From Thermoleophilaceae bacterium (lineage in GTDB: Bacteria; Actinomycetota; Thermoleophilia; Solirubrobacterales; Thermoleophilaceae): a stretch of 39,154 bases of DNA. The number at the start of each line of letters is the position of its first letter. The first letter of the stretch is position 1. Shown piece by piece: positions 10,479 through 18,480 of the stretch. The notes under the pieces were generated by a model that was not told the origin of the DNA, made no database searches, and saw only the letters and a list, made by a program, of their open reading frames with translations. A program made the translations under genes and the position numbers. Location of the stretch: contig JACVRW010000018.1 in NCBI GenBank assembly GCA_014534235.1, forward strand, positions 1 through 39,154, in the 5' to 3' direction.

Positions 10479-11213
10479 GTGCGCCTCCTGTACCCCGCCG
10501 CCCGTGACACCTCGCCGGAGGCCATGGCCTCGGGGCTTCGCCTGGAAGAGCGGGCGCCGGCCGAGCGCCCATACCTCGTGCTCAACATGGTCTCGACGCT
10601 CGACGGCAAGGCGGCCCTCGACTGGCGCACGAAGGGGTTGTCCACGGAGCTCGACAGGCGCCTGTTCCACCACCTGAGGACCCAGGTGGACGCCGTGATG
10701 ATCGGGGCGGGGACGGCGCGTGTGGAGCGCTACGGGCGGATCATGAAGTCGGATGAGCTCCGGCAGAAGCGCGTGCACGAGGGGCTCGCGGCGGAGCCCG
10801 TGGCAGTGGTCGTGTCTGCCCGCCTCGACCTGCCGGCCGACCTACCGCTGTTGCAGACCCCGGAGCAGGAGGTTGTGATCGCCACCGGCTCCGACGCGAT
10901 GCTCCAGGGCACCGCCGCCCGTATCGAGTACCTGCGCACGGGCGACGACCTCCCGCTCCTGATGGCGAAGCTGCGCGAGGGGCACGGCGTCCGGTCGGTC
11001 CTCTGCGAGGGGGGACCCACGCTCAACTCGCATCTGCTCGCCGCGGACCTCGTGGACGAGCTCTTCCTGACGCTCAATCCCAAGCTGAGCGGCGGCGCCG
11101 CGGCGTTCACGATCGTGGCGGGCAGGGAGCTCGTGGAACCCAGGGAGCTCGCGCTCGTCTCGGTGGCGGAGGGGGACGGCGACCTCTTCACCCGCTGGCG
11201 GATCACCGGCTAG
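10479..11213 (+). CDS. RibD C-terminal-type (pyrimidine) reductase family protein
   Basis: This 244-residue protein is a stand-alone RibD C-terminal/DHFR-like reductase. Markers are the N-terminal strand RPYLVLNMVSTLDGKAAL, the ELDRRLFHHLRTQVDAVMIGAGTARVERYG segment that binds NADPH, and VRSVLCEGGPTLNSHLLAADLVDELFLTLNPKLSGG, all typical of the family. Enzymes of this family reduce 5-amino-6-ribosylaminouracil phosphate in riboflavin synthesis, but many single-domain members have unknown substrates; no deaminase domain or rib gene is nearby. GTG 10479 is chosen because TACGCT (10466-10471) lies seven bases upstream, the leaderless pattern seen elsewhere in the window. Its stop overlaps the stop of a truncated regulator on the opposite strand. 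Confidence 0.85.
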   Translation: MRLLYPAARDTSPEAMASGLRLEERAPAERPYLVLNMVSTLDGKAALDWRTKGLSTELDRRLFHHLRTQVDAVMIGAGTARVERYGRIMKSDELRQKRVHEGLAAEPVAVVVSARLDLPADLPLLQTPEQEVVIATGSDAMLQGTAARIEYLRTGDDLPLLMAKLREGHGVRSVLCEGGPTLNSHLLAADLVDELFLTLNPKLSGGAAAFTIVAGRELVEPRELALVSVAEGDGDLFTRWRITG

Positions 11214-11344
11214 GGCCCCCGGTGTCGCCGGCCGCCCCGGATGGCCTCCTCTCCGCCGCCGACCACGTCCACCACCACCCGCTCGAAGCGCAGCCCGCGG
11301 CGGATCGCGGCGGCTGTCTTCACGTCGTCCTCCACGACGAGCAC
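11210..11344 (-). pseudogene. Response-regulator receiver stub
   Basis: From a GTG at 11344 the minus strand encodes VLVVEDDVKTAAAIRRGLRF then VVVDVVGGGEEAI, the first beta-alpha-beta unit of an OmpR-type receiver domain with the acidic pair Glu-Asp-Asp. It then runs into about ten unrelated residues and stops at TAG 11210-11212, whose bases overlap the stop of the RibD-like gene. The phosphorylated Asp, the rest of the receiver and the DNA-binding domain are absent, so about 80 percent of the gene is gone. No histidine kinase gene is adjacent. Possibly the RibD-like gene was joined here by a deletion. Upstream, TCAGGT (11367-11372) and ACCTGA (11380-11385) form an inverted repeat that may have been its operator. 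Confidence 0.65.
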
Positions 11345-11435
11345 GCGCGCCCTCGATGATGGAGGTTCAGGTGAGAGCAACCTGAGAACGCCCTTAGAAA
11401 CCGTTGAGGCGCCCGCCACTACCCTGGGCTAGTCG

Positions 11436-12611
11436 ATGAACTCCGCCCGCTCGGCAGCCGTTGCGTTCCTGTGCGTCCTACTGGCGCTCCTGGTCGGCAT
11501 CTGGCTCGGCGGCCATCCGGGGTCGCTCCCCGGGCCGGTCAGGGACGCGTTCGTCGAGGAGGACCGCGCGCTTCGGGCCGAGGTCGTCGAGACGATCAAG
11601 GAGAACTTCTACAAGCCGGTCGACGAGGAACGGCTCGACGACGCCTCGCTCAAGGGAATGGTCGAGTCGCTCGACGACCAGTACTCGCACTACCTCACTC
11701 CTGAGGAGGCGCAGCAGTTCCAGGAGTCGGTGAGCGGGGAGTTCGAGGGCGTGGGGATGAACGTGGAGGAGGACCGTCGCGGGCTCAAGGTGCTGCGGGT
11801 CTTCGACGGCTCACCGGCCCGCAAGGCGGGCATTCGCGAGGGCGACCTCATTCTCGCGGTGAACGGGCGCTCGATCGCCGGCGTGAACAGCGAGGTGGCC
11901 ACCGGGCGGATCAAGGGCCCCTCCGGCACGACCGTGAGGCTCAGGGTGCTGACGCCGGGCGACGACCGGTCGCGCACGGTGACTGTCGAGCGCGCCCGCA
12001 TCGAGGTCCCCGTGGCCACCGGCCGGATCGTCGAGCGCGACGGGCGCCGGTTCGGGGTCGTCGAGCTGCTCAGCTTCAGCTCGGGCGCCCACGGCTTCCT
12101 GCGGCGGGAGGTGAAGGAGGTCCTGGACCGCGGCGCGGAGGGGATGGTCCTCGACCTGCGCGGCAACGGCGGAGGGCTGCTGTCGGAGGCCGTGCTCGTG
12201 TCGAGCCTCTTCGTCGAGGACGGCGAGATCGTGTCCGTGCGCGGCCGGGCCCGGCCGAAGCGCGTGGAGGACGCCGAGGGCGACGCGATCGACGAGGACG
12301 TGCCGGTGGTCGTGCTCGTCGACGGCGGCAGCGCCAGCGCATCGGAGATCGTGACCGGGGCGCTCCGCGACCGCGGGCGGGCCACCGTGGTCGGCACGCG
12401 CACGTTCGGCAAGGGGCTCGTGCAGGAGGTGGAGCAGCTCTCGAACGGCGGCGTGCTCGACCTGACCGTGGCCAACTACTACCTGCCGAGCGGCAAGACC
12501 ATTGGGCGGGACGGACTGGCGCCGCAGGTGCGGGCGCGCGACGACGCGCGCACCAACCGTGACGAGGCGCTCCCGGTGGCGCTCGACGTGCTGCTGGACG
12601 AGCGCCGGTGA
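11436..12611 (+). CDS. C-terminal processing peptidase (S41 family)
   Basis: The 391-residue protein has an N-terminal membrane anchor (about residues 6-26, AVAFLCVLLALLVGIWLGG) and then the CtpA layout: a helical segment ending LDDQYSHYLTPEEAQQFQ, a PDZ domain (about 95-180, with VGMNVEEDRRGLKVLRVFDG and SPARKAGIREGDLILAVNG) and the protease domain. Catalytic motifs are VDGGSASASEI for the nucleophilic Ser and GTRTFGKGLVQ for the general-base Lys; DLRGNGGGLL is also conserved. It acts outside the membrane, trimming exported proteins. TACCCT ends ten bases before ATG 11436. Its last codons overlap the start of the RNase R gene by four bases (GTGA), so the two are co-transcribed and probably translationally coupled. 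Confidence 0.93.
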   Translation: MNSARSAAVAFLCVLLALLVGIWLGGHPGSLPGPVRDAFVEEDRALRAEVVETIKENFYKPVDEERLDDASLKGMVESLDDQYSHYLTPEEAQQFQESVSGEFEGVGMNVEEDRRGLKVLRVFDGSPARKAGIREGDLILAVNGRSIAGVNSEVATGRIKGPSGTTVRLRVLTPGDDRSRTVTVERARIEVPVATGRIVERDGRRFGVVELLSFSSGAHGFLRREVKEVLDRGAEGMVLDLRGNGGGLLSEAVLVSSLFVEDGEIVSVRGRARPKRVEDAEGDAIDEDVPVVVLVDGGSASASEIVTGALRDRGRATVVGTRTFGKGLVQEVEQLSNGGVLDLTVANYYLPSGKTIGRDGLAPQVRARDDARTNRDEALPVALDVLLDERR

Positions 12612-14368
12612 GCGCGCCGGCCCGGCCGTTCATGCCCGCGGAGCGGGGCGTGCGCCCGGCGGGACGACCCGTCCGCCGCCTTGACGCCCCACTCGTCGCG
12701 GTGCTCGAGAAGCGCGGCCGCTTCCTCGTCGCGGAGCCGCTCTTCGGCCGCGGGCCCCGCGCGGCGGTCGAGCCGCACGGGGCGGGCGTCGGCGAGCTCG
12801 TGCTGGTCGGCGCCGGCAAGCGCGGCGCGCGCGTCGTGCGACGGCTGGGCAGGCCGGACCGGGCCCGCGACGTGATCGAGGGCCTGATGCTCGACCGTGG
12901 CGTCCACCGCGCCTATTCGCGGGCGGCGTCGGCTGAGGCCGAGGCCGCCGTGGACGAGCCGTACGCGGCCGATGCGCGGGTCGACCTAAGGGCGCTGCCG
13001 ACGTTCACGATCGACCCCCAGGACGCCCAGGACTTCGACGACGCGGTGTCCGCCCGCCGCGAGGACGGCTGCGTGCGGGTCTGGGTCCACATCGCCGACG
13101 TGACCGCGTACCTGCGCCCCGGCGGCCCGCTCGAGCGCGAGGCGCTGCGGCGGGGAACGAGCGTCTACGTTCCCGGCGCGGTCGAGCCGATGCTGCCCGA
13201 GGCGCTGTCGAGCTACGCCTGCTCGCTCCGCCCGGGCGAGGACCGGCTCGCGGTGACGGTCGAGCTCGAGATGCACGGCGCGGAGGCTCGGCGCGTCAGC
13301 TTTCACCGCTCGCGCGTCCGCAGCGACCGCCGACTCACCTACGAGGAGGTCGACGCGATCTTCGACGGCCGTGCCCGTGCGGAGGAGCCGTGGGCGGCGC
13401 CACTGCCGGCCGTCCGCGAGGTGGCGGCGGCGCTTCGGGCGCGTCGGGACGCCCTCGAGCTCGGTGCGCCGGAGCCACTCTTCGAGTTCGACGGCGATGG
13501 GCACGTGACCGGGGTTCGCCGCGAGGAGCAGAGCGAGTCGCATTCGGTGATCGAGCAGCTGATGGTGCTGGCCAACGAGCAGGTGGCCGGCTACCTGGCC
13601 GACCACAGGCTCCCGACGCTCTACAGGGTCCACGAGCGCCCCGAGCCGGACAGGGTGGCCTTCCTCGTCGAGCAGCTAGCGAGCCTCGACCTGCCCACCC
13701 CGCCGGTGCCCAAGCACATGACCCCGCAGCAGGCGGCCGAACTGGCGGTCGAGATCTCGCGCATAGTGGCGCGCGAGGCGCGCGGGCGCCAGGCCTTCGG
13801 CACCCTGGTGCTGCGCTCGCTGAAGCAGGCGTACTACTCGCCGAGGAACCTCGGCCACGCCGGCCTCGCCAGCGCGCGCTATTGCCACTTCACGTCGCCC
13901 ATCCGGCGCTACCCGGACGTGGTGGCCCACCGCGCCCTCCTCCAGGGGCTCGGGATCGACCACGCCGCGGCCCCGGCCCACGAGCTCGACGACGCCGGCG
14001 TGCTCACGTCCGCCGCGGAGCGAGCGGCGATGGAGATCGAGCGCGCCGCCGACGACGTGTGTCTGGCGTTCCTGCTCGAGCGCCGGCTGGCGGACGCCGA
14101 CCCGGCCCGCCCGCCGGCGTTCGAGGGGGAGGTGGTCGGGCTGGTGGAGAAGGGAGCGTTCGTGCGCTTTGGGGAGGAGGGCTTCGAGGGCTTCCTGCCG
14201 TCGCGGCGGCTGTACGACTGGTGGACGCTGAACGAGCTCGGGACGGCCCTCAGGGCGGAGGCCGCCGGGCGCGAGCTGCGGCTCGGGGACGCCGTTGCGG
14301 TGGTGGTGGATCGGGTCGAGCCCGCGCGCGGGCGAGTGGACCTCTCGCCGGCCGGGTCATACTCGTAG
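12608..14368 (+). CDS. rnr: Ribonuclease II/R family 3'-5' exoribonuclease
   Basis: The 586-residue protein has the RNB catalytic domain, with FTIDPQDAQDFDDAV holding the metal-binding aspartates, HIADVTAYLRPGGPLEREALRRGTSVY, LPEALSSYACSLRPGEDRLAV, MVLANEQVAGYL and SPIRRYPDVVAHRAL. A C-terminal S1 domain (about 505-580, FEGEVVGLVEKGAFVRFGEEGFEGFLP) follows. The N-terminal cold-shock region is abbreviated compared with E. coli RNase R (about 800 residues), giving the compact form common in actinobacteria. It starts at GTG 12608 inside the ctpA stop and is followed after seven bases by smpB. In other bacteria RNase R works with SmpB-tmRNA to destroy non-stop mRNA, and the gene order here fits that role. 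Confidence 0.92.
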   Translation: MSAPARPFMPAERGVRPAGRPVRRLDAPLVAVLEKRGRFLVAEPLFGRGPRAAVEPHGAGVGELVLVGAGKRGARVVRRLGRPDRARDVIEGLMLDRGVHRAYSRAASAEAEAAVDEPYAADARVDLRALPTFTIDPQDAQDFDDAVSARREDGCVRVWVHIADVTAYLRPGGPLEREALRRGTSVYVPGAVEPMLPEALSSYACSLRPGEDRLAVTVELEMHGAEARRVSFHRSRVRSDRRLTYEEVDAIFDGRARAEEPWAAPLPAVREVAAALRARRDALELGAPEPLFEFDGDGHVTGVRREEQSESHSVIEQLMVLANEQVAGYLADHRLPTLYRVHERPEPDRVAFLVEQLASLDLPTPPVPKHMTPQQAAELAVEISRIVAREARGRQAFGTLVLRSLKQAYYSPRNLGHAGLASARYCHFTSPIRRYPDVVAHRALLQGLGIDHAAAPAHELDDAGVLTSAAERAAMEIERAADDVCLAFLLERRLADADPARPPAFEGEVVGLVEKGAFVRFGEEGFEGFLPSRRLYDWWTLNELGTALRAEAAGRELRLGDAVAVVVDRVEPARGRVDLSPAGSYS

Positions 14369-14375
14369 TCCTCCG

Positions 14376-14852
14376 ATGGCGAAGAAGAGGAAGCGCAAGG
14401 CCGCGCCCGGCGACGTGGCGACGAACAGGCAGGCGAGCTTTCGCTACCACCTGCTCGAGACGTTCGAGTGCGGCATCGTGCTCCAGGGCTCTGAGGTCAA
14501 GTCGCTGCGCGAGGGCGCCGTGCAGCTGAAGGACGCCTACGCCGAGGTGCGCGACGGCGAGGTGTGGCTGCGCAACATGCATATCTCTCCGTACAAGCCG
14601 GCGGCGCGGGAGAACCATGATCCCGACCGGCCCCGCAAGCTCCTGCTCCACCGCCGCGAGATCGAGCGCCTAATCGGCAAGACCGCGGAGCGCGGACTCA
14701 CGCTCGTCCCCACCCGCGTCTACTTCAACGGCCCGCGGGCCAAGGTCGAGCTCGCGCTGGCGCGCGGCAAGGAGATGCACGACAAGCGCCGGTCGATCAA
14801 GGAGCGGGAGACGAGGCGCGAGATCGATCGGGCGTTGAGCGCGCGCCGCTGA
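14376..14852 (+). CDS. smpB: SsrA-binding protein SmpB
   Basis: SmpB binds the tRNA-like part of tmRNA and mimics the anticodon stem to start trans-translation on stalled ribosomes. ATG 14376 gives 158 residues starting MAKKRKRK. Family hallmarks are ATNRQASFRYHLLETFECGIVLQGSEVKSLREG, LKDAYAEVRDGEVWLRNMHISPYKP, RPRKLLLHRREIERLIGK and the LVPTRVYFN/AKVELALARGK strands, ending in the basic tail DKRRSIKERETRREIDRAL that becomes helical in the mRNA channel. It sits directly after rnr. Its RNA partner ssrA is encoded about 3.6 kb downstream, separated by an oppositely oriented operon. Confidence 0.97.
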   Translation: MAKKRKRKAAPGDVATNRQASFRYHLLETFECGIVLQGSEVKSLREGAVQLKDAYAEVRDGEVWLRNMHISPYKPAARENHDPDRPRKLLLHRREIERLIGKTAERGLTLVPTRVYFNGPRAKVELALARGKEMHDKRRSIKERETRREIDRALSARR

Positions 14853-14864
14853 CGGCTCGCCGCT

Positions 14865-15506
14865 TTAGTCGACGAGCCGCCGCTCCGCCGCCCAGCGGGT
14901 CAGCTCGTGCCGGCTCGACAGCTGGAGCTTGCGCAGCACCGACGACACGTGCGCCTCGACGGTCTTCGGGGAGATGTCGAGACGCAGCGCGATCTCCTTG
15001 TACATGTAGCCGCGCGCGATGTGCTGGAGGACCTCGCGCTCGCGCGGGGTGAGCGCGTCGAGCTCCGACTCCGGCTGCGGGAGCGGACCGGCGAACGCGT
15101 CGAGCACGAAGCCCGCGAGCCGCGGCGAGAAGACAGCGTCGCCTTCGTACACGCGCCGCGCGGCATCGGCCAGCTCCTCGCCGGAGATGCCCTTCGTCAC
15201 GTAGCCGCGTGCCCCCGCCCGGATGATCGCGATCACGTCCTCTGCGGCGTCCGAGACCGAGAGCGCGAGGAACCGGGGCTGGGTGGCCTGCGAGGTCGCC
15301 GTACGCCGGATGACCTCGACTCCGCCGCCGTCCGACATGTGGACGTCCAGCAGCACTACGTCGGGCCGTTCGCGCTCGATGGCGGCCACCGCCTCCTCGA
15401 CGCCTCCGGCCTCGCCGGCTATCTCCATGTGCGGCTCCAGCTCGGCCCGCACGCCGGCCCGAAACAGCTGGTGGTCGTCGACGATGAGGACCCGGGGACC
15501 CGTCAC
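14865..15506 (-). CDS. NarL/FixJ-type response regulator
   Basis: The 213-residue protein has an N-terminal receiver (VLIVDDHQLFRAGV with the acidic pocket, and the phosphorylated Asp in PDVVLLDVHMSDGGG; the Lys in GYVTKG) and a C-terminal LuxR-type helix-turn-helix (LTPREREVLQHIARGYMYKEIALRLDISPKTVEAHVSSVLRKL). It starts at GTG 15506, overlapping the kinase stop by four bases (GTGA), so kinase and regulator are translationally coupled. It is the last gene of the PspC operon and the likely output of that sensor. The inverted repeats upstream of the operon (18396-18427) are candidate binding sites. Confidence 0.93.
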   Translation of the reverse strand: MTGPRVLIVDDHQLFRAGVRAELEPHMEIAGEAGGVEEAVAAIERERPDVVLLDVHMSDGGGVEVIRRTATSQATQPRFLALSVSDAAEDVIAIIRAGARGYVTKGISGEELADAARRVYEGDAVFSPRLAGFVLDAFAGPLPQPESELDALTPREREVLQHIARGYMYKEIALRLDISPKTVEAHVSSVLRKLQLSSRHELTRWAAERRLVD

Positions 15507-16843
15507 TGCGCCTCCCGGTCCAGCGTCAGCTCCACCTCGGTGCCCTCGCCGGGCGCGCTCCTGATTGTGGCCCGGCCGCCGTGGCGCTCCATGCGACCGA
15601 CGATCGATTCACGCACGCCGCGGCGGTCGGCCGGCATCGCGGCCGTGTCAAAGCCGGGGCCGCGGTCGCGAACGAACACCTGAAGGCGACCGTCGGTGCA
15701 CTCCGCGTAGACGTCCACGGCCGATCCGCCGCCGAACTTGGCGGCGTTCGTCATCGCCTCGCGCGCTGCGGCCACCACCGCCTCGCTCTCCGGGTCGAGA
15801 TCGCGGTCACCGACGGCGACCACGTCGATGGGGACGCCGTGGCGCTCCTCGACCTCGGCCGCGGCGGCTTCGAGCGCCGCCCTCATGCGGGCAACCTGGC
15901 CGGGCGCCGGTCTACCCGCGAGCCAGGCGCGCAGCTCCCGCTCCTGGCGGCGAGCGAGGGCGGCGACCTCCTGCGGCTCGCTCGCGCGGCGCTGAACCAG
16001 CGCCAGCGTCTGAAGCACCGAGTCGTGCAGGTGGGCGGCCACCTCGGCGCGCTCCTGCGAGCGGATGCGCTGCGCGCGCTCGGCGGCGAGTGACCGCACG
16101 AGCCTCACGATCCAGGGGGCGAAGATCACGCCTAGAACGACGACCGCCGCAATCACCGCCAGCAGCACGTCGCGGGCGGCGCTCAGTGCACCGGTGGCCT
16201 GGAGGAAGGCGAAGCCGGCGGCGATCACGAGCGCGATCCCCAGCCCGACGCGGGAGATCTGCGCCGCGGACCGGGTGACGCCCGGGGTCCCGCCGCCCTC
16301 GGTGCGTTTGGCGCGCAGCATGCCGGCGAGCTGCTCGGCGGCCGGTCGGAGGCGGTCGCCGAGACCGCCGGCGGCAGCGGGCGCGCCCGCCACGCGGCTT
16401 CGTTCGTCCGCCGGGCCGGCCTCGGCCTGCGAGTCGCCCGCGGAGCCGCGCCAGATCAGTGCCGCTCCGCTCGCTATCAGGACGAGCGGCCAAACCACGG
16501 CGTCGGAGAACCACAGCCCGAGCGCTCGGAAGGTGAGCAGCACGCTCAGCAGGAGCAGGCCCGTCCCGAGCGCCACCTCCACAGCGGCGCGGCCCGTCGG
16601 AAGCCGGCTCCGGACGCCCGCCGGCGTGTCGCCGGCGGGGATCACGAGCCAGCCGAGCGCGTAGAGCACGACACCGAGACCGCCCGCGGCCGCCGCGACG
16701 ACGAACGCGAGCCGCACGAGCCAGACGTCCACGCCGTACCGGCCGGCGATGCCCGCGCAGACACCGCCGAGCCAGCGTCCTGTCGGGTCGCGGCGCAGGA
16801 GGGGAACCTGTGCGCGGCCGTGCGTGGTCATCGTCCCATTCAT
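15503..16843 (-). CDS. PspC-domain sensor histidine kinase (LiaS/NarX class)
   Basis: The N-terminal part carries a PspC domain (LLRRDPTGRWLGGVCAGIAGRYGVDVWLVRLAFVVAAAAGGLGVVLYALGWLVIPAG in order), then two or more membrane spans, a linker and a HisKA_3 kinase core. The phospho-acceptor His is in VAAHLHDSVLQTLALVQ, the N box is AREAMTNAAKFGG, and the G1 box is VRDRGPGFD, with a G2-like GEGTEVEL end. The frame is open further upstream to 16921 but that would overlap the preceding gene, so ATG 16843 or 16831 is preferred. Fusion of PspC to a NarL-type kinase suggests sensing of membrane stress, with signal relay to the regulator downstream. Only the start is uncertain. Confidence 0.87.
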   Translation of the reverse strand: MNGTMTTHGRAQVPLLRRDPTGRWLGGVCAGIAGRYGVDVWLVRLAFVVAAAAGGLGVVLYALGWLVIPAGDTPAGVRSRLPTGRAAVEVALGTGLLLLSVLLTFRALGLWFSDAVVWPLVLIASGAALIWRGSAGDSQAEAGPADERSRVAGAPAAAGGLGDRLRPAAEQLAGMLRAKRTEGGGTPGVTRSAAQISRVGLGIALVIAAGFAFLQATGALSAARDVLLAVIAAVVVLGVIFAPWIVRLVRSLAAERAQRIRSQERAEVAAHLHDSVLQTLALVQRRASEPQEVAALARRQERELRAWLAGRPAPGQVARMRAALEAAAAEVEERHGVPIDVVAVGDRDLDPESEAVVAAAREAMTNAAKFGGGSAVDVYAECTDGRLQVFVRDRGPGFDTAAMPADRRGVRESIVGRMERHGGRATIRSAPGEGTEVELTLDREAQ

Positions 16844-16863
16844 GGTCCCAGCGGCGATTGTGC

Positions 16864-17043
16864 CTAGTCGCTGCGCCGGCTCAGCCCGTTCGCCAACAGG
16901 ATCGCCCCCGCCGCGGCACACGCGACGGGGGCGAGGAGGCCAAAGCTGAGCTCGAGTACGCCGGTCTCGTCGAGCAGCAGGACGGCTCCGAGCGCGAGCA
17001 CCGCGATGCCCGCGACGATGGAAGGGATGTCGGGCCTACTCAC
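16864..17043 (-). CDS. Small two-span membrane protein
   Basis: This 59-residue protein starts at GTG 17043, which overlaps the end of the PspC/LiaF-like gene (GTGAGTAG contains both the start and the upstream stop). It has two hydrophobic helices: IPSIVAGIAVLALGAVLLLD, and FGLLAPVACAAAGAILLANGL, separated by ETGVLELS, and ends SRRSD. The PDIPSIVAG...G pattern followed by a second span occurs in small proteins linked to PspC operons; I cannot assign a biochemical role. Position between the LiaF-like protein and the kinase suggests a membrane partner of the sensor. Confidence 0.7.
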   Translation of the reverse strand: MSRPDIPSIVAGIAVLALGAVLLLDETGVLELSFGLLAPVACAAAGAILLANGLSRRSD

Positions 17044-18328
17044 TTGCACGGGTGCCCGTTTCCAGGCAGGCGGTGTTCCCGGCTGCGACAGCGGAGTCGC
17101 CGTCGTCGAAGTCGGGACCAAAGCGGTCGCGGTCGTGATCGATGTCGTCGGGGTCATGAACCACGTTCACCTGACCCACGCCGACCTCGGCGTCGAGGAG
17201 CAGGCGGGTCGCGTCGGCCCTTGCGTGGGGCCGCTCGGTCACGTCCACGTCCACGCCGCCGTTGTCACGCTCGAAAAGCTGAACCCTGCCCATGCCGACC
17301 CCGGCGTCCGTTGCCACGCAGACGTCCTCGGGCACGATGACATTCGCCTCGCCGACTCCCACGTCGAGCGCAAGCTGCGCGTCGCCGGCGGGCAGGTCGG
17401 TGCTCCTGAGGTCGAGCTCGAGCTCGCCGATGCCGAGCTCGTAGCGGTCGCGAAGGTCGGCGGCGGAGGCCGGCCGGTAGGTCCTGTCGCCGACGCCTCC
17501 TTCCAGATCGATCCCGGCGGCCGAAACCACGCCGGCAGAGAGCGCGAGGACGATCGCGGGCAGAACGAGCCACCGAACCGGCTTGAAGAAGGCGCCCACC
17601 AGGATCGCCACGCCGGCGGCGATGACGAGGATCGCGACGATCGTCCCGCCGCCCGCGGCGGCCGCCCAGGCGCCGCCGATGGCGATCGCTCCGCATAGGA
17701 CGAGCACGCCGATGCCGAGCGCAGCACGGCGGGCGATGTCCCCGGCGTCGCCGCTCGGCCCCTCTCCTGAGACGAGCCACCAGACGAGAACGCCGGCGGC
17801 GACCAGAAAGGCAAGCGGGACGAGAATCCCGGCAGCAAGGAGGCCACCGCCCAGAAGAAAGGGCCAGCCGATGAGCAGCGCGGCGACAACGAGCGCGACC
17901 ACGAGAGCACGGTTGCGACCCTCGGCGGGCTGCGGGGCCGCCGCACCGGAAGGTTCGCTCGGCACCAGCACGAGCGCGGCGAGGTAGAGCAGCAGCCCGG
18001 CGCCGCCGATGAGCGTGAGCACAACGGCGGCGATGCGGAAGAGGACGGGATCGACGTTGAAGTAGCGGCCGAGCCCGCCGCAGACGCCGCCGATGACGCG
18101 ATCGGAGCGGGACCGCAGCAGGCGCCGCGGCTCCGGCTGGAGCGGCCGAGTGGGCGCCTCGCCGGCGGGAGGCGGCGGACCAGGCGGCCCGCCTGCCCCG
18201 GCTGCCCCGGCGTCAGGCTCTCTCGCGCCCGGGGCGCCTGCACCCGGCTCGCGACCCGGGTCGCCCGCACCCGGCCCACCCGCGCGCGGCTCGTCTCGTC
18301 CTTCGTGTTGCGTGTCGTCGATGGTCAT
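17036..18328 (-). CDS. PspC-domain and LiaF-like multi-span membrane protein
   Basis: The 430-residue protein has a low-complexity Pro/Gly/Ala-rich N-terminus (1-65), then a PspC domain (LLRSRSDRVIGGVCGGLGRYFNVDPVLFRIAAVVLTLIGGAGLLLYLAALVLVP in order), several transmembrane helices up to about residue 280, and a soluble beta-repeat tail. The tail repeats the pattern V/LG[IV]GE-plus-strand (ELGIGELELDL, LDVGVGEANVIVP, AGVGMGRVQLF, AEVGVGQVNVV) typical of LiaF-type and DUF2154 domains. LiaF proteins restrain their cognate kinase until the envelope is disturbed. A good ribosome site, GGAGG seven bases before ATG 18328, marks the operon start. The gene order LiaF-like, small protein, kinase, regulator corresponds to a LiaFSR-like module. 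Confidence 0.85.
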   Translation of the reverse strand: MTIDDTQHEGRDEPRAGGPGAGDPGREPGAGAPGAREPDAGAAGAGGPPGPPPPAGEAPTRPLQPEPRRLLRSRSDRVIGGVCGGLGRYFNVDPVLFRIAAVVLTLIGGAGLLLYLAALVLVPSEPSGAAAPQPAEGRNRALVVALVVAALLIGWPFLLGGGLLAAGILVPLAFLVAAGVLVWWLVSGEGPSGDAGDIARRAALGIGVLVLCGAIAIGGAWAAAAGGGTIVAILVIAAGVAILVGAFFKPVRWLVLPAIVLALSAGVVSAAGIDLEGGVGDRTYRPASAADLRDRYELGIGELELDLRSTDLPAGDAQLALDVGVGEANVIVPEDVCVATDAGVGMGRVQLFERDNGGVDVDVTERPHARADATRLLLDAEVGVGQVNVVHDPDDIDHDRDRFGPDFDDGDSAVAAGNTACLETGTRASE

Positions 18329-18395
18329 TTCAGTCCTCCGATGGCTTTGCGATCTGTGCCATCGAGAGTGCCTTGGCGGAAGCGGCTTGCCTATT

Positions 18396-18427
18396 GGGAA
18401 TGGTCCCTAAGGGACGCCCCTATTCCC
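18396..18427. promoter_or_regulatory. Nested inverted repeat upstream of the PspC operon and ssrA
   Basis: An inner palindrome GTCCC-TAA-GGGAC (18403-18415) lies inside outer arms GGGAAT (18396-18401) and ATTCCC (18422-18427). It sits 68 bases before the PspC operon start and 54 bases before ssrA, between divergent transcription units. Such symmetry fits a dimeric NarL-type regulator; whether the operon's own regulator binds here is inference. Confidence 0.45.
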
Positions 18428-18480
18428 GGACACGGGCACGACGCGGTTTGGCCGCTAGCATTGAGGCAGACATACGACAC

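Noticed and set aside
16844-16921. Upstream start for the PspC kinase
   Set aside because: It would overlap the preceding small membrane gene by 58 bases and adds a segment unlike PspC; ATG 16843 or 16831 is more natural.
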